Shown here one piece after another: positions 26,738 to 34,640 of a DNA stretch of 64,000 bases. The stretch is from Psychrobium sp051201665 (GTDB lineage: Bacteria > Pseudomonadota > Gammaproteobacteria > Enterobacterales > Psychrobiaceae): positions 3,596,001 through 3,660,000 of the forward strand of contig NZ_CP179210.1 in the NCBI RefSeq assembly GCF_051201665.1, given 5' to 3'. The translations under genes and the position numbers were made by a program. The notes under the pieces are model-generated. The model was given only the letters and a program-made list of their open reading frames with translations. It searched no databases and was not told where the DNA came from. Within the stretch, counting starts at the first letter, position 1. The number at the start of each line of letters is the position of its first letter.

Positions 26738-27943
26738 TTAAGCGTTAACGATTTGCGCTACTGCTTTTTCAAAGCGCACTAAACCTTCAGCGATGTCCGC
26801 TTCTGGAATAACAAGTGACGGAGCGAAACGTACAATGTTTGCGCCTGCAACTAGTGCCATTAAACCGTTTTCTGCTGAAGCAACCATAAAGTCACGTGCA
26901 CGGCCTTGATACTCGTCGTTTAACACAGCGCCTAGTAATAAACCTTTACCACGGATTTCACTAAATACGTTGTACTTAGCATTAATCGCTTCAAAACCAG
27001 CGCGGATTTGTGCTTCTTTAACTTTAACGCCATCTAATACGTCAGACGTATTGATGATATCCATTACTGCTTCACCAACAGCACACGCTAGTGGGTTACC
27101 ACCGTACGTTGAACCGTGTGTCCCCGGCTTAAGGTGCTTAGCGATATCTTTTGTTGTTAACATTGCGCCGATTGGGAAACCGCCACCTAGTGCTTTAGCG
27201 CTCGTTAGGATATCTGGAGTCACACCTAAATCCATGTAAGCGAAGAATGAACCTAAACGACCGAAACCTGTTTGAACTTCATCAAAGATTAATAGTGCAT
27301 TGTGCTCATCACATAACTCACGAACGCCTTTTGCAAATTCGTCAGTTGGGCTAACTAAGCCGCCTTCACCTTGAAGTGGCTCCATCATTACCGCACACGT
27401 CTTGTCTGACATTAATGCTTTAAGTGCTTCTAAATCGTTATAAGCAACGTGGTCGATTGCGCCCGGCTTAGGACCGAAACCGTCTGAGTAAGCTTCTTGA
27501 CCGCCAACTGTTACTGTGAAGAAAGTACGACCATGGAAACCTTGCTTAAACGCGATGATTTGGTCTTTTTCTTTACCGTAGTTATCTAATGCCCAACGAC
27601 GTGCTAACTTAAGAGCCGCTTCGTTTGATTCACCGCCTGAGTTAGCGTAGTAAACTTGATCAGCAAAAGTTGCGTCAGTTAATTTCTTCGCTAAACGCAA
27701 TGCTGGCTCGTTAGTCATTACGTTACTTAGATGCCAGATTTTGCTCGCTTGCTCGTTCACAGCAGCAACAAGTGCTGGGTGACAGTGACCTAAACAGTTA
27801 ACCGCGATACCGCCAGCGAAGTCGATTAGTTCGTTGTCATTTTGATCCCATACACGAGAACCTTCACCACGTACAGGAATGATGCTTGATGGTGCGTAGT
27901 TAGGTACCATTACTTCGTCAAATAATGCTCTTGTTACTGTCAT
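26738..27943 (-). CDS. astC: Acetylornithine/succinylornithine aminotransferase (copy 1)
   Basis: 401 aa class-III PLP aminotransferase of the ArgD/AstC/ArgM group. The Schiff-base lysine is in LTSAKALGGGFPIGAM; FDEVQTGFGRLG carries the PLP-ring Asp; GGEANEAAL-type phosphate loop reads NSGGESNEAALKLARR. AstC and ArgD activities overlap, so the enzyme could act in breakdown (succinylornithine) or synthesis (acetylornithine); the adjacent astA and astD favour breakdown. ATAGGAAAAC precedes the ATG. Its protein is identical, from residue 7 on as far as I can read, to the copy at 40634. First gene of the operon. Confidence 0.95.
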   Translation of the reverse strand: MTVTRALFDEVMVPNYAPSSIIPVRGEGSRVWDQNDNELIDFAGGIAVNCLGHCHPALVAAVNEQASKIWHLSNVMTNEPALRLAKKLTDATFADQVYYANSGGESNEAALKLARRWALDNYGKEKDQIIAFKQGFHGRTFFTVTVGGQEAYSDGFGPKPGAIDHVAYNDLEALKALMSDKTCAVMMEPLQGEGGLVSPTDEFAKGVRELCDEHNALLIFDEVQTGFGRLGSFFAYMDLGVTPDILTSAKALGGGFPIGAMLTTKDIAKHLKPGTHGSTYGGNPLACAVGEAVMDIINTSDVLDGVKVKEAQIRAGFEAINAKYNVFSEIRGKGLLLGAVLNDEYQGRARDFMVASAENGLMALVAGANIVRFAPSLVIPEADIAEGLVRFEKAVAQIVNA

Positions 27944-27990
27944 AATTGTTTTCCTATCTGATATCCATAGTCATTGAAGATGCATGTTTT

Positions 27991-28113
27991 ATAGTGGTCT
28001 AAACTGCCATCAACTGCGTTGCGTTCAATCCCAATAGCCAGCTATTGCTCAATCAGGCGCCTTGCTGCTAACACTTTATGCTCACTCTAAATTCACGCGT
28101 ATCCAACCACTAT
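27991..28113 (-). repeat. Short palindromic element with ATAGTGGT ends, 123 bp
   Basis: Ends ATAGTGGT (27991-27998) and ACCACTAT (28106-28113) are inverted. The core, read on the minus strand, has TGATTGAGCAATAGCTGGCT followed by ATTGGGATTGAACGCAACG, nearly the same as the core of the 162-bp element at 21765. The outer thirds and termini differ. No ORF. It lies in the astC-lrp divergent promoter region and may affect it. Confidence 0.6.
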
Positions 28114-28280
28114 GGATAAATAATTCTAATAATTAAAAAGGTTAATTCTAGCGAAACAGCTCTTCGTATCACTAAAACCAAAATTGCTTTCTATTATGTC
28201 GTGACAATCATTCAATTTGTAGTGTCGATATGATACTTTTAACCACATTAACTATCAATTTAACCAAATAGATCGTCATT

Positions 28281-28709
28281 ATGATAAACAAGAAAGATGA
28301 AGAGCTATTAGCCCTGCTGCGAGAAAACGCCCGCGCCAGTGTTTCAGATCTCGCCCGCGCTTTACATTTGTCACGCTCGACGGTACAAAATCGAATTACC
28401 AAACTTGAACAAAGCGGCATCATCCGAGGTTATAGCGTCGACTACGGCAGCGAATACCTCGACGACATTGTTTCCGCTCATGTGCTGATCAAAGAAAGTC
28501 CTAAGCTAGTCTCAAAAACCAATCTTGAATTACAGCGCATCCCACAAATCGTCGACTTACACGTCATCAGCGGCGAATACGATCTCATCGCCGTCGTACA
28601 AGCGCAGTCACTTAATAAGTTGAATACGGTATTGGAAGAAATTGGTAATTTGGAAGGGGTGGAACGAACGAATTCATCTGTTATTTTGGCGACGAAATTA
28701 AAACGATAA
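28281..28709 (+). CDS. Lrp/AsnC family transcriptional regulator
   Basis: 142 aa. N-terminal helix-turn-helix SVSDLARALHLSRSTVQNRI (residues 20-39) with the wing up to about residue 60, then a RAM/effector domain (AHVLIKESPKLVSK, GEYDLIAVVQAQSLNKL). The size is normal for the short AsnC-like group. It is divergent from astC copy 1 with 337 bp between starts, so it likely regulates the ast operon in response to an amino acid; this is inferred from position only. The second ast operon has no such neighbour. Confidence 0.9.
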   Translation: MINKKDEELLALLRENARASVSDLARALHLSRSTVQNRITKLEQSGIIRGYSVDYGSEYLDDIVSAHVLIKESPKLVSKTNLELQRIPQIVDLHVISGEYDLIAVVQAQSLNKLNTVLEEIGNLEGVERTNSSVILATKLKR

Positions 28710-28928
28710 TTACCCTGTATATTAAGCCAGTTGAATAACAACACCGAAAGTTGCGGCATTTGCATTACTCTTTCTTGATTTTACTCATTATAATTCTTAC
28801 TAATAATTATAAACTGTTGTATTTAGTACAAACTACAAGTAGATTGAAGCTCAACGTCGGCATTTCGTCGCGAACATATATCGCAGTGTTTGCGGTAGAA
28901 TAAGCTGTTATGTTTCTAAGGAGTACTG

Positions 28929-29072
28929 TTGAATTTTTTTCAGAAATTTATTATTTGCGAAAGCACCGTAGTAATATCGATATTTTTGTATACTGGTCAG
29001 TTCATACATGCTGCGTTTCATTTTGCGTTAACTGTATATCTGGTAGTTAAACTTAAAGGTATTAAAACTTGA
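28929..29072 (+). CDS. Small hydrophobic protein, 47 aa
   Basis: Too short for routine ORF calling. A TTG start is preceded by a strong AAGGAG (28918-28923) and the frame is open for 47 codons to TGA at 29070. The product (NFFQKFIICESTVVISIFLY at the N-terminus) is hydrophobic in two stretches and ends in VVKLKGIKT, compatible with a small membrane protein. It is followed 19 bp later by a second small membrane ORF with its own good ribosome-binding site. The intergenic region before it (28710-28928) shows nothing else. Family not recognised. Confidence 0.4.
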   Translation: MNFFQKFIICESTVVISIFLYTGQFIHAAFHFALTVYLVVKLKGIKT

Positions 29073-29091
29073 CCAATGAAGGAGAAGAAAC

Positions 29092-29268
29092 GTGGAATTG
29101 ATTGGTGGGTTACTATTAGTATTGGTTATTATCGGTCACTTTGTTGAAGGCTTTGCCTTGATAAACTTTGTGCAATTCTTCAAGGGTAAAAAGACCTCGT
29201 TGGAAAAAATATCTGAGAAATATCAGGCATCAAAACATAACAAGTTTGTCAACAAGGACAAATTTTAG
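29092..29268 (+). CDS. Small membrane protein, 58 aa
   Basis: GTG start preceded by AAGGAGAAGAAAC, an excellent ribosome-binding site. The product begins with a transmembrane helix (ELIGGLLLVLVIIGHFVEGF) and ends with a basic tail rich in Lys (KGKKTSLEKISEKYQASKHN). It pairs with the 47-aa ORF just upstream. The family is not recognised; one-helix inner-membrane peptides of this type often modulate larger membrane complexes, but nothing here says which. Confidence 0.5.
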   Translation: MELIGGLLLVLVIIGHFVEGFALINFVQFFKGKKTSLEKISEKYQASKHNKFVNKDKF

Positions 29269-29396
29269 CTACGCATTTTGTGTTGCCGCTGCGCGTCAGT
29301 ATCACACAAACTGCTTCACAAAAATTAGCCTGTTACAAAGGCGTTGAGGCTGTAGAATTTATAAATCTTAGATTCCAGAGCCAAAAACTACGTTGA

Positions 29397-29427
29397 TGAG
29401 AGTGATTTATTTCATAAATCACTCTCA
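29397..29427. terminator. Perfect 14-bp hairpin, possible terminator
   Basis: TGAGAGTGATTTAT (29397-29410) and ATAAATCACTCTCA (29414-29427) pair perfectly around a TTC loop. It lies between the small membrane ORFs and the first gene cassette. The stem is only moderately GC-rich and lacks a clean U-run, so a terminator role is likely but not certain. Confidence 0.5.
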
Positions 29428-29542
29428 TATAACATTAGATTTCGCGTAGATGCGCGGTTTTTAGTGTAAATTAATCAAAATTTAATGGCTGTTTTTCTTG
29501 AATGATAAATTCTACAGCCTCGTTATGTGCCATCAGATTAAT

Positions 29543-29824
29543 ATGAATCGAGAAGAAGCAAAAATAATTGTAGAAAAAGAGTTAGAGTCGAATACTGACT
29601 TTAGTTCAACACCGTGTGCCGTTCTTGATGATGAGACAATCGAGAGAGAGTGGGGATGGGTATTTTTTTACCAAAGCCAGGCCTTTATCGAGTCAGGTGA
29701 TTTTCGAGATATGGTAGGCGGAAATGCCCCCATTATCATTAACAAAAATAATGGCCTGCTTACTTACACTGGTACAGCTCATGATATTGAACATTACATA
29801 AACGAGTATGAGCAAAAATTATAG
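29543..29824 (+). CDS. YrhB-domain (Imm35-like) protein in a gene cassette
   Basis: 93 aa from ATG 29543 (NREEAKIIVEKELES); an upstream in-frame start at 29498 would add 15 residues without clear homology. The pattern VLDDETIEREWGWVFFYQSQ and NAPIIINKNNGLLTYTG matches the YrhB domain, which is also found as a candidate immunity protein (Imm35). It is followed at once by an attC recombination site, so it is a mobile gene cassette. The toxin or partner is not present in the window. No strong ribosome-binding site is seen, as is common in cassettes. Confidence 0.7.
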   Translation: MNREEAKIIVEKELESNTDFSSTPCAVLDDETIEREWGWVFFYQSQAFIESGDFRDMVGGNAPIIINKNNGLLTYTGTAHDIEHYINEYEQKL

Positions 29825-29830
29825 GCAAGC

Positions 29831-29914
29831 ACATAACAAGACCAAGCACGGCGATAGCTTTTTCATTGCGGCTTCGCCTTCATTACAAAGCTACGCGTGT
29901 TGGTGGCGTTAGGT
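29831..29914 (+). other. attC recombination site 1
   Basis: An imperfect inverted repeat of about 84 bp follows the YrhB gene. The R'' box CATAACAAG (29831-29840) and the R' core GCGTTAGG (29906-29913) frame it. The inner boxes ACCAAGCACG and CGTGTTGGT pair except for one unpaired G, the extrahelical base typical of attC. This is the 3' end of an integron cassette. Confidence 0.8.
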
Positions 29915-29929
29915 ATACAGGGAGCTTGA

Positions 29930-30196
29930 GTGCCAATTTATATCAAAGTTGAACATTCGAATGAAAAGCTAGCTCATTTAGCAAAAGACCATTGGGAGCT
30001 TCCTGTTCAGATTCAAGAACTTGAAAGTTGGTTGTTGGAAAACCCTTTAAATTTAACCCCTTCAAGCTATATTGCCGACGTTGGCTTTTCTATTAGAGAA
30101 AATGCTTGTGGCGGTGGTGCAATTTTATCCCCTAAAGCTATGAGTATAATGGGGGAACTAGGTATGAAATTGTATTTATCTGAATACAGTGAGTAA
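29930..30196 (+). CDS. Hypothetical cassette protein, 88 aa
   Basis: The GTG start is supported by AGGGAG 6 bases upstream. The 88-residue product (PIYIKVEHSNEKLAHLAKD at the N-terminus) shows no family I know. It contains one Cys in RENACGGGAILS and is otherwise a small soluble alpha/beta-looking protein. It lies exactly between two attC sites, so it is a gene cassette; many cassette proteins of this size are orphans. There is no toxin-antitoxin pairing visible, because it is a single gene. Confidence 0.6.
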   Translation: MPIYIKVEHSNEKLAHLAKDHWELPVQIQELESWLLENPLNLTPSSYIADVGFSIRENACGGGAILSPKAMSIMGELGMKLYLSEYSE

Positions 30197-30202
30197 TGTA
30201 TA

Positions 30203-30306
30203 CCTAACAAGGCAAATTAAAAAGTGCGGACAAAAATCAGTTGGCTTTGTTCGTACCTCACAAATTATAGCCAACTAATATTTGCCGTTTATTTGCGGCG
30301 TTAGGC
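30203..30306 (+). other. attC recombination site 2
   Basis: R'' box CCTAACAAG (30203-30211) and R' core GCGTTAGGC (30298-30306). Next to the R boxes, GCAAATTAA pairs with TTATTTGC leaving one bulged T. A long inner stem AGTTGGCT (30239-30246) with AGCCAACT (30268-30275) strengthens the fold. This is the end of the 88-aa cassette and the entry point of the next one. Confidence 0.8.
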
Positions 30307-30342
30307 CCCTAAGTGCATCTAATCAGTATCGGATAGGAAGAC

Positions 30343-31431
30343 ATGATATTTTCTAAATCACTATATTACCCACACATTGAAATTCCTGATGAAAAGTGGC
30401 TGAAAACCGCTGCGCTTTATTGGGATACGATGCAAACCATAGTGCCTGAGTCAATCGAAGATCCATATCAAACCGATATAGCAAAGAAGCTGTATGATGC
30501 TGAAATTCTTATTCCTCTTCGAGTTAGCTCACATATGCCAGTCATTATGGATTTGGAAAGCGATGTGATTGATTTTCTATCAAGCCAAGAAGGCGCAGAG
30601 CTATTTACTGGTGCTTCTACGCGTGGCGGAGCATTTCTTCATCCTGAAAAGTTGCCCTCAAGAATTAGGCGGTTGATGCTTCACCCTGAAAAGATGTCAT
30701 ATGAAATTAGGCACATGATCCAAGATATGGACATTGCTCTTGAAGGCAGAGGCGGCTTTCTAGATGTTGCACCAGAATTTGCGAGCTATTACATGACGCT
30801 ATTAGCCAATAGGCTTTCAGAAGATACTGGGGCTGGATTAGTCACAGGCACTAATGCGGCTCACAATTTAAGTATTAAAGCACGCGCTGACGCAAATTTA
30901 ACATCGATGATGCACATGTCAGATCGTTACCGGCATGAGTTTGGAGGGAGAAGACGCAGGCATGATCTTCCTAGATATTTGAGGCAAGGTGCTCTATACA
31001 ATCTACTTATCGAAAAGATACATATTGATCCTGAAACACCTGTTGAGAAAATATTGGAATTTAAGTCAAAACACTCAGACGAATTGAGCAGATTTCGCTC
31101 AGAAATAGAAAGTTTAACTAGCAGCTTGCCAGAGGAAATGTCTCTTCAAGCGATGCAGCAACATTTATCTGACATACACACAAATAAAATTATTCCTGCA
31201 CTAAATGATTTGAAAGGTAGCTTGAATGGCAACAAAATCAAATGGGTTGCGATGGGGGGAATTCAAATAGCACTGATGTCTGTAGCTACTACTTCTGTAA
31301 TCGGTACACTTGGGCTTTCTACGCCACAAGCATTATTAGTTGGCGCAGGTTTATCCGTTGCAGCATCAACAGTACTCTTCAACAATGAGAAGTCCAGAAA
31401 AGATCGAGGACAGGCAAAAATTTCTCGTTGA
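30343..31431 (+). CDS. DUF6236 family protein, likely cassette-borne
   Basis: 362 aa. The N-terminus SLYYPHIEIPDEKWLKTAAL is the signature I associate with DUF6236, a widespread family of unknown function. The body is mostly helical, with a basic patch (GGRRRRHDLPRYLRQ near residue 205) and a helical stretch around 240-290. The C-terminal 60 residues contain two hydrophobic segments (WVAMGGIQIALMSVATTSV and ALLVGAGLSVAASTVLF), so it may be membrane-bound or pore-forming. It starts 37 bp after attC site 2 with TAGGAAG upstream; no attC is visible after it, so it may be the last, truncated cassette. A defence role is possible but not shown. Confidence 0.65.
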   Translation: MIFSKSLYYPHIEIPDEKWLKTAALYWDTMQTIVPESIEDPYQTDIAKKLYDAEILIPLRVSSHMPVIMDLESDVIDFLSSQEGAELFTGASTRGGAFLHPEKLPSRIRRLMLHPEKMSYEIRHMIQDMDIALEGRGGFLDVAPEFASYYMTLLANRLSEDTGAGLVTGTNAAHNLSIKARADANLTSMMHMSDRYRHEFGGRRRRHDLPRYLRQGALYNLLIEKIHIDPETPVEKILEFKSKHSDELSRFRSEIESLTSSLPEEMSLQAMQQHLSDIHTNKIIPALNDLKGSLNGNKIKWVAMGGIQIALMSVATTSVIGTLGLSTPQALLVGAGLSVAASTVLFNNEKSRKDRGQAKISR

Positions 31432-31452
31432 TTATTGATAATTCATTCGGCT

Positions 31453-31490
31453 CTACTATGCTTTGTTAAGTTAAAAAACAAGTGTAGTAG
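31453..31490 (+). repeat. REP-like palindrome just upstream of the REP-type transposase
   Basis: CTACTA (31453-31458) pairs with TAGTAG (31485-31490), and TTGTT (31463-31467) pairs with AACAA (31477-31481), giving an imperfect stem-loop that ends 8 bp before the transposase ATG. HUH transposases of the RAYT group recognise such hairpins, so this may be its binding site. Confidence 0.5.
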
Positions 31491-31498
31491 GAGTTTTT

Positions 31499-32485
31499 AT
31501 GACCAGAGCCCGTCACCAGTTAATTGACTTATCAGCTACTTCTTATTATCACGTAATTAACCGCTGTGTAAGGCGCAGTTTCTTATGTGGTGATGACCCG
31601 TATACCCAACGTAATTACGACCACCGACGACAATGGCTGGTGGATAGAATTAAACACCTCTCATCAATATATTCAATTAATATAGCGGCTTACGCCATTA
31701 TGAGTAATCATTATCACTTGGTGCTACAAGTCGATAAAGTGACTGCTGATATGTGGACAATGGATGAAGTGATTGAGCGTTGGTATCGCTTGTATTCTGG
31801 CCATCCTATGGTGGATGATTATTTAGCGAATCGAAATATGAGCGCAGTTAAGCTGGCTAAAGTTGAAGAGTACGTCCAATGCTGGCGTGACCGGCTATAT
31901 GACATATCATGGTTTATGAAATGCTTAAATGAACATATTTCACGAGAGGCGAATAAAGAAGATAATTGCACAGGAAAGTTCTGGGAAGGACGATTCAAAT
32001 CACAAGCATTACTGGATGAAACGGCATTATTAAGCTGTATGGCCTATGTTGATTTAAACCCAATAAGAGCGGGCATTGCCAGTAATATGATGGACAGTAA
32101 TTTTACGTCAATCCAAGAGCGCCTCAAACAGTTTAAATCCCATCAACGACAACAGGCAAGACCAAACACCGATTATCGCGTACCAAGCCAGCCGCATGCT
32201 CTATTGCCATTTTCTCCTGTTGCAGATAACAACGCCATTCCTTTAAGTTATAGCGACTATTTTGAATTAGTTGACTGGAGTGGACGGCATATAGATCCCA
32301 AGAAAACAGGCTTTATTGATGACAGTGAACCCGCGATTTTACAAACATTGGGCATTGATAGTGATGATTGGCAACTGGCCGTCAGAGATTTTAGGCGTCA
32401 ATACGGCAGTTTCGCAGGCAGTGCAATGCAATTGCGGAATTACGCTCACCGTCACGGTCGAAGTTGGTGCAAGGGCGTCGGCTAA
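31499..32485 (+). CDS. REP-associated/IS200-like (Y1 HUH) transposase
   Basis: 328 aa. The HUH metal site reads SNHYHLVLQ near residue 70, preceded by AYAIM, as in the Y1_Tnp superfamily. The C-terminal half has the conserved blocks GKFWEGRFKSQALLDE and CMAYVDLNPIRAG seen in the large marine REP-associated transposases. The helix that usually carries the nucleophilic tyrosine reads SWFMKCLNEHISREANKE, with no tyrosine at the expected place; a nearby Tyr (DRLYDIS) might serve, or the protein may be impaired. AGTAGGAG precedes the ATG. No flanking target duplication or second end was found, so I annotate only the gene. GC content and codon use look like the neighbours. Confidence 0.8.
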   Translation: MTRARHQLIDLSATSYYHVINRCVRRSFLCGDDPYTQRNYDHRRQWLVDRIKHLSSIYSINIAAYAIMSNHYHLVLQVDKVTADMWTMDEVIERWYRLYSGHPMVDDYLANRNMSAVKLAKVEEYVQCWRDRLYDISWFMKCLNEHISREANKEDNCTGKFWEGRFKSQALLDETALLSCMAYVDLNPIRAGIASNMMDSNFTSIQERLKQFKSHQRQQARPNTDYRVPSQPHALLPFSPVADNNAIPLSYSDYFELVDWSGRHIDPKKTGFIDDSEPAILQTLGIDSDDWQLAVRDFRRQYGSFAGSAMQLRNYAHRHGRSWCKGVG

Positions 32486-32961
32486 CCTTAACTCAAATTG
32501 TTTTACTTAATTCATTTCATCATTATCAGCAAACGCTGAAGCAGAAATTCGTTCTAATTTCACGCGCCATGTCCTATTTCAATTAGCATACTCACCATGA
32601 CCGCTAATAAAATCGATTTCAAGAGCCTACGAGGTAATTTCTATGTCTGTAAAACATGCTTGTATGAAGTCTATGAGTTTAAGTTCAATGAGATATTATT
32701 GCCTGTCCTGAATTTCATTAGCACACATCATTGTGTAGCATTCGTTGAGAAATGTAATTCATTAACTAGGTAATTACAATCATGCTTAGTGAAATTCTGC
32801 TAGTGACATACAGGCTAAGAAACCTTCATCATTGCTTTATAAAACGAGGCTAAACACACACATTTACTCCCTCGTGATAATCAACCCAAATTCAGCTCAC
32901 TCTCACAGGCATAAATACGGTAAAATATCGTCATTACTTTTGCTTTGAGCCTCGATTATTC
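32486..32961. other. 476-bp gene-free region upstream of the DEAD-box helicase
   Basis: No ORF longer than a few dozen codons with a plausible start is seen. It contains repeated short motifs such as AATTTCATTAGCA/AATTAGCATAC and GGTAATT, which may be decayed transposon-end sequence belonging to the upstream transposase gene. The last 80 bp are AT-rich and should hold the helicase promoter. Nothing else can be supported. Confidence 0.3.
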
Positions 32962-34305
32962 ATGACTATCGACAATAACACCGCCACATCACCAAGCAGC
33001 TTTAACGAGCTTGGACTCATTACGCCTTTGCTAGCGCGTTTAACTGATTTGCAATATCAGCAGCCAACGCCGATTCAAGCGCAAACCATTCCAAATATTT
33101 TGGCTGGTCGTGATCTCATTGCAGGCGCCAATACCGGCTCGGGCAAAACCGCGACCTTCGCGTTGCCCTTACTACAGCAATTGTTCAATGAAAAATCCTC
33201 AGGTCAAGCCTGCTCCAACGCGAGTAAAAAAGGTAACTATGTTGCAGGGCTCGTGTTAGTGCCGACTCGTGAGTTAGCAACCCAAGTTGCAGACAGCGTT
33301 CGCTCTTACGCGGCTCATTTAAACGGCGCAGTAAAAACCGTTGCGGTGTTTGGTGGCGTTTCAACAAATAAACAAATGTTGGCACTGCGTGGCGGCACCG
33401 ATATTTTGGTAGCAACACCGGGTCGATTACTCGATTTGATATCAAGCAATGCCATTAAACTCGATCATGTAAAGACCTTAGTGCTTGACGAAGCTGATCG
33501 CATGTTGAGCTTAGGCTTTACCGAAGAGATTTCCGCTTTGTTGGCGATGATGCCTAAGCAGAAGCAAACATTGTTATTCTCGGCGACCTTCCCAGAACAA
33601 GTAAAAGCCTTAACCACTGAGTTACTGAGCGATCCCGTTGAAGTACAAGTACAGAGCGCTGAGGCCAGTACCTTAGTTCAGCGTGTTTTTACTGTTAATA
33701 AAGGTCAGAAAACTGTATCGCTGGCGCATTTGATTAAAGAAAATCAATGGCGACAAGTATTGGTATTCGTAAATTCTAAAAGCGGTTGTGCCCATTTAGC
33801 CTCTAAGCTGGCTAAACACGACATCACTGCCGAAGTATTCCACGGCGATCAAGGCCAAGGCGCACGTAATCGTGTGTTACAAGCATTTAAAGGTGGCGAG
33901 ATTGAAGTGTTAATTGCCACTGATATTGCGGCTCGTGGTTTAGATATTGAAAAACTGCCAGTGGTGTTTAACTTTGATTTACCAAGAAGCCCAGCAGATT
34001 ATATGCATCGCATTGGTCGTAGTGGCCGAGCTGGTGAAATCGGCTTGGCGTTATCACTAATCGATTATGAAGATTACCACCATTTTAAAATCATCGAGAA
34101 GAAGAATAAATTCAGATTAGAGCGCGAAGAAATCGCAGGCTTTGAAATCGATGAATCACTTATCGACCCTGATTTTAGCGTCAACAAACCCGTTGTGCCA
34201 CCAGCAGGCTCAGGCAAAAAGAAGAGAGCCAAGAAAGCGTCAAAAAGCGAATCAACTATCTACCAAGATATTTGGTCTGGTAGTCTAAAGTCTGATTATG
34301 AGTAG
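32962..34305 (+). CDS. DEAD-box ATP-dependent RNA helicase, RhlE-like
   Basis: 447 aa. All core motifs are present in order: Q motif with FNELGLITPLL and PTPIQAQTIP, motif I AGANTGSGKTATF, Ia PTRELATQ, II VLDEADRML, III SATF, IV VFVNSK, V ATDIAARGLD, and VI HRIGRSGRAG. The C-terminal tail is short and basic (GSGKKKRAKKASKSES), suited to RNA binding. The length and Q motif fit RhlE-type helicases best, but SrmB- or DbpA-type roles cannot be excluded. It is a single gene followed by a strong hairpin. Likely active in RNA folding or ribosome maturation, often important in cold-adapted marine bacteria. Confidence 0.92.
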   Translation: MTIDNNTATSPSSFNELGLITPLLARLTDLQYQQPTPIQAQTIPNILAGRDLIAGANTGSGKTATFALPLLQQLFNEKSSGQACSNASKKGNYVAGLVLVPTRELATQVADSVRSYAAHLNGAVKTVAVFGGVSTNKQMLALRGGTDILVATPGRLLDLISSNAIKLDHVKTLVLDEADRMLSLGFTEEISALLAMMPKQKQTLLFSATFPEQVKALTTELLSDPVEVQVQSAEASTLVQRVFTVNKGQKTVSLAHLIKENQWRQVLVFVNSKSGCAHLASKLAKHDITAEVFHGDQGQGARNRVLQAFKGGEIEVLIATDIAARGLDIEKLPVVFNFDLPRSPADYMHRIGRSGRAGEIGLALSLIDYEDYHHFKIIEKKNKFRLEREEIAGFEIDESLIDPDFSVNKPVVPPAGSGKKKRAKKASKSESTIYQDIWSGSLKSDYE

Positions 34306-34397
34306 TTTTTCATCAGATACCGACATGACTGTTAATAGACACTCCAAGTCTTGTTATTTCACTGGTATTAGCCCATAAAGTCCATTACCTGATATTG

Positions 34398-34429
34398 GTG
34401 CTACGATTAATCAAGGTTAATCGTAGCAC
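34398..34429 (+). terminator. 13-bp perfect hairpin downstream of the helicase
   Basis: GTGCTACGATTAA (34398-34410) and TTAATCGTAGCAC (34417-34429) pair perfectly around a 6-base loop, 93 bp after the helicase stop. There is no long U-run, so it may be a terminator or an mRNA 3' stabiliser. The rest of the 335-bp gap before the second propeller kinase shows no gene. Confidence 0.55.
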
Positions 34430-34640
34430 AGTCTACAGTCTGTTCATTTAGGTATGTGAACGTCACAATCGCTGATTTTTGCAAGACATAAGTAGTGGAA
34501 AGCCCCAGCGAAGTCTCCAAATTAAGTTTTAGTATCCACTATTGACTTGACCAGAACAACTTATGCGTGAAAAAATATGAAGAGACTGTAGAAACGCTTT
34601 TGGTTGTCTTAAGCTCCCTTTTCATTAATGATGAGTATTT

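Noticed and set aside
29330..29370. A third attC ahead of the YrhB cassette (GGCGTTGAGGC)
   Set aside because: The core does not fit GTTRRRY and no matching AACAA box with a paired inner box was found.
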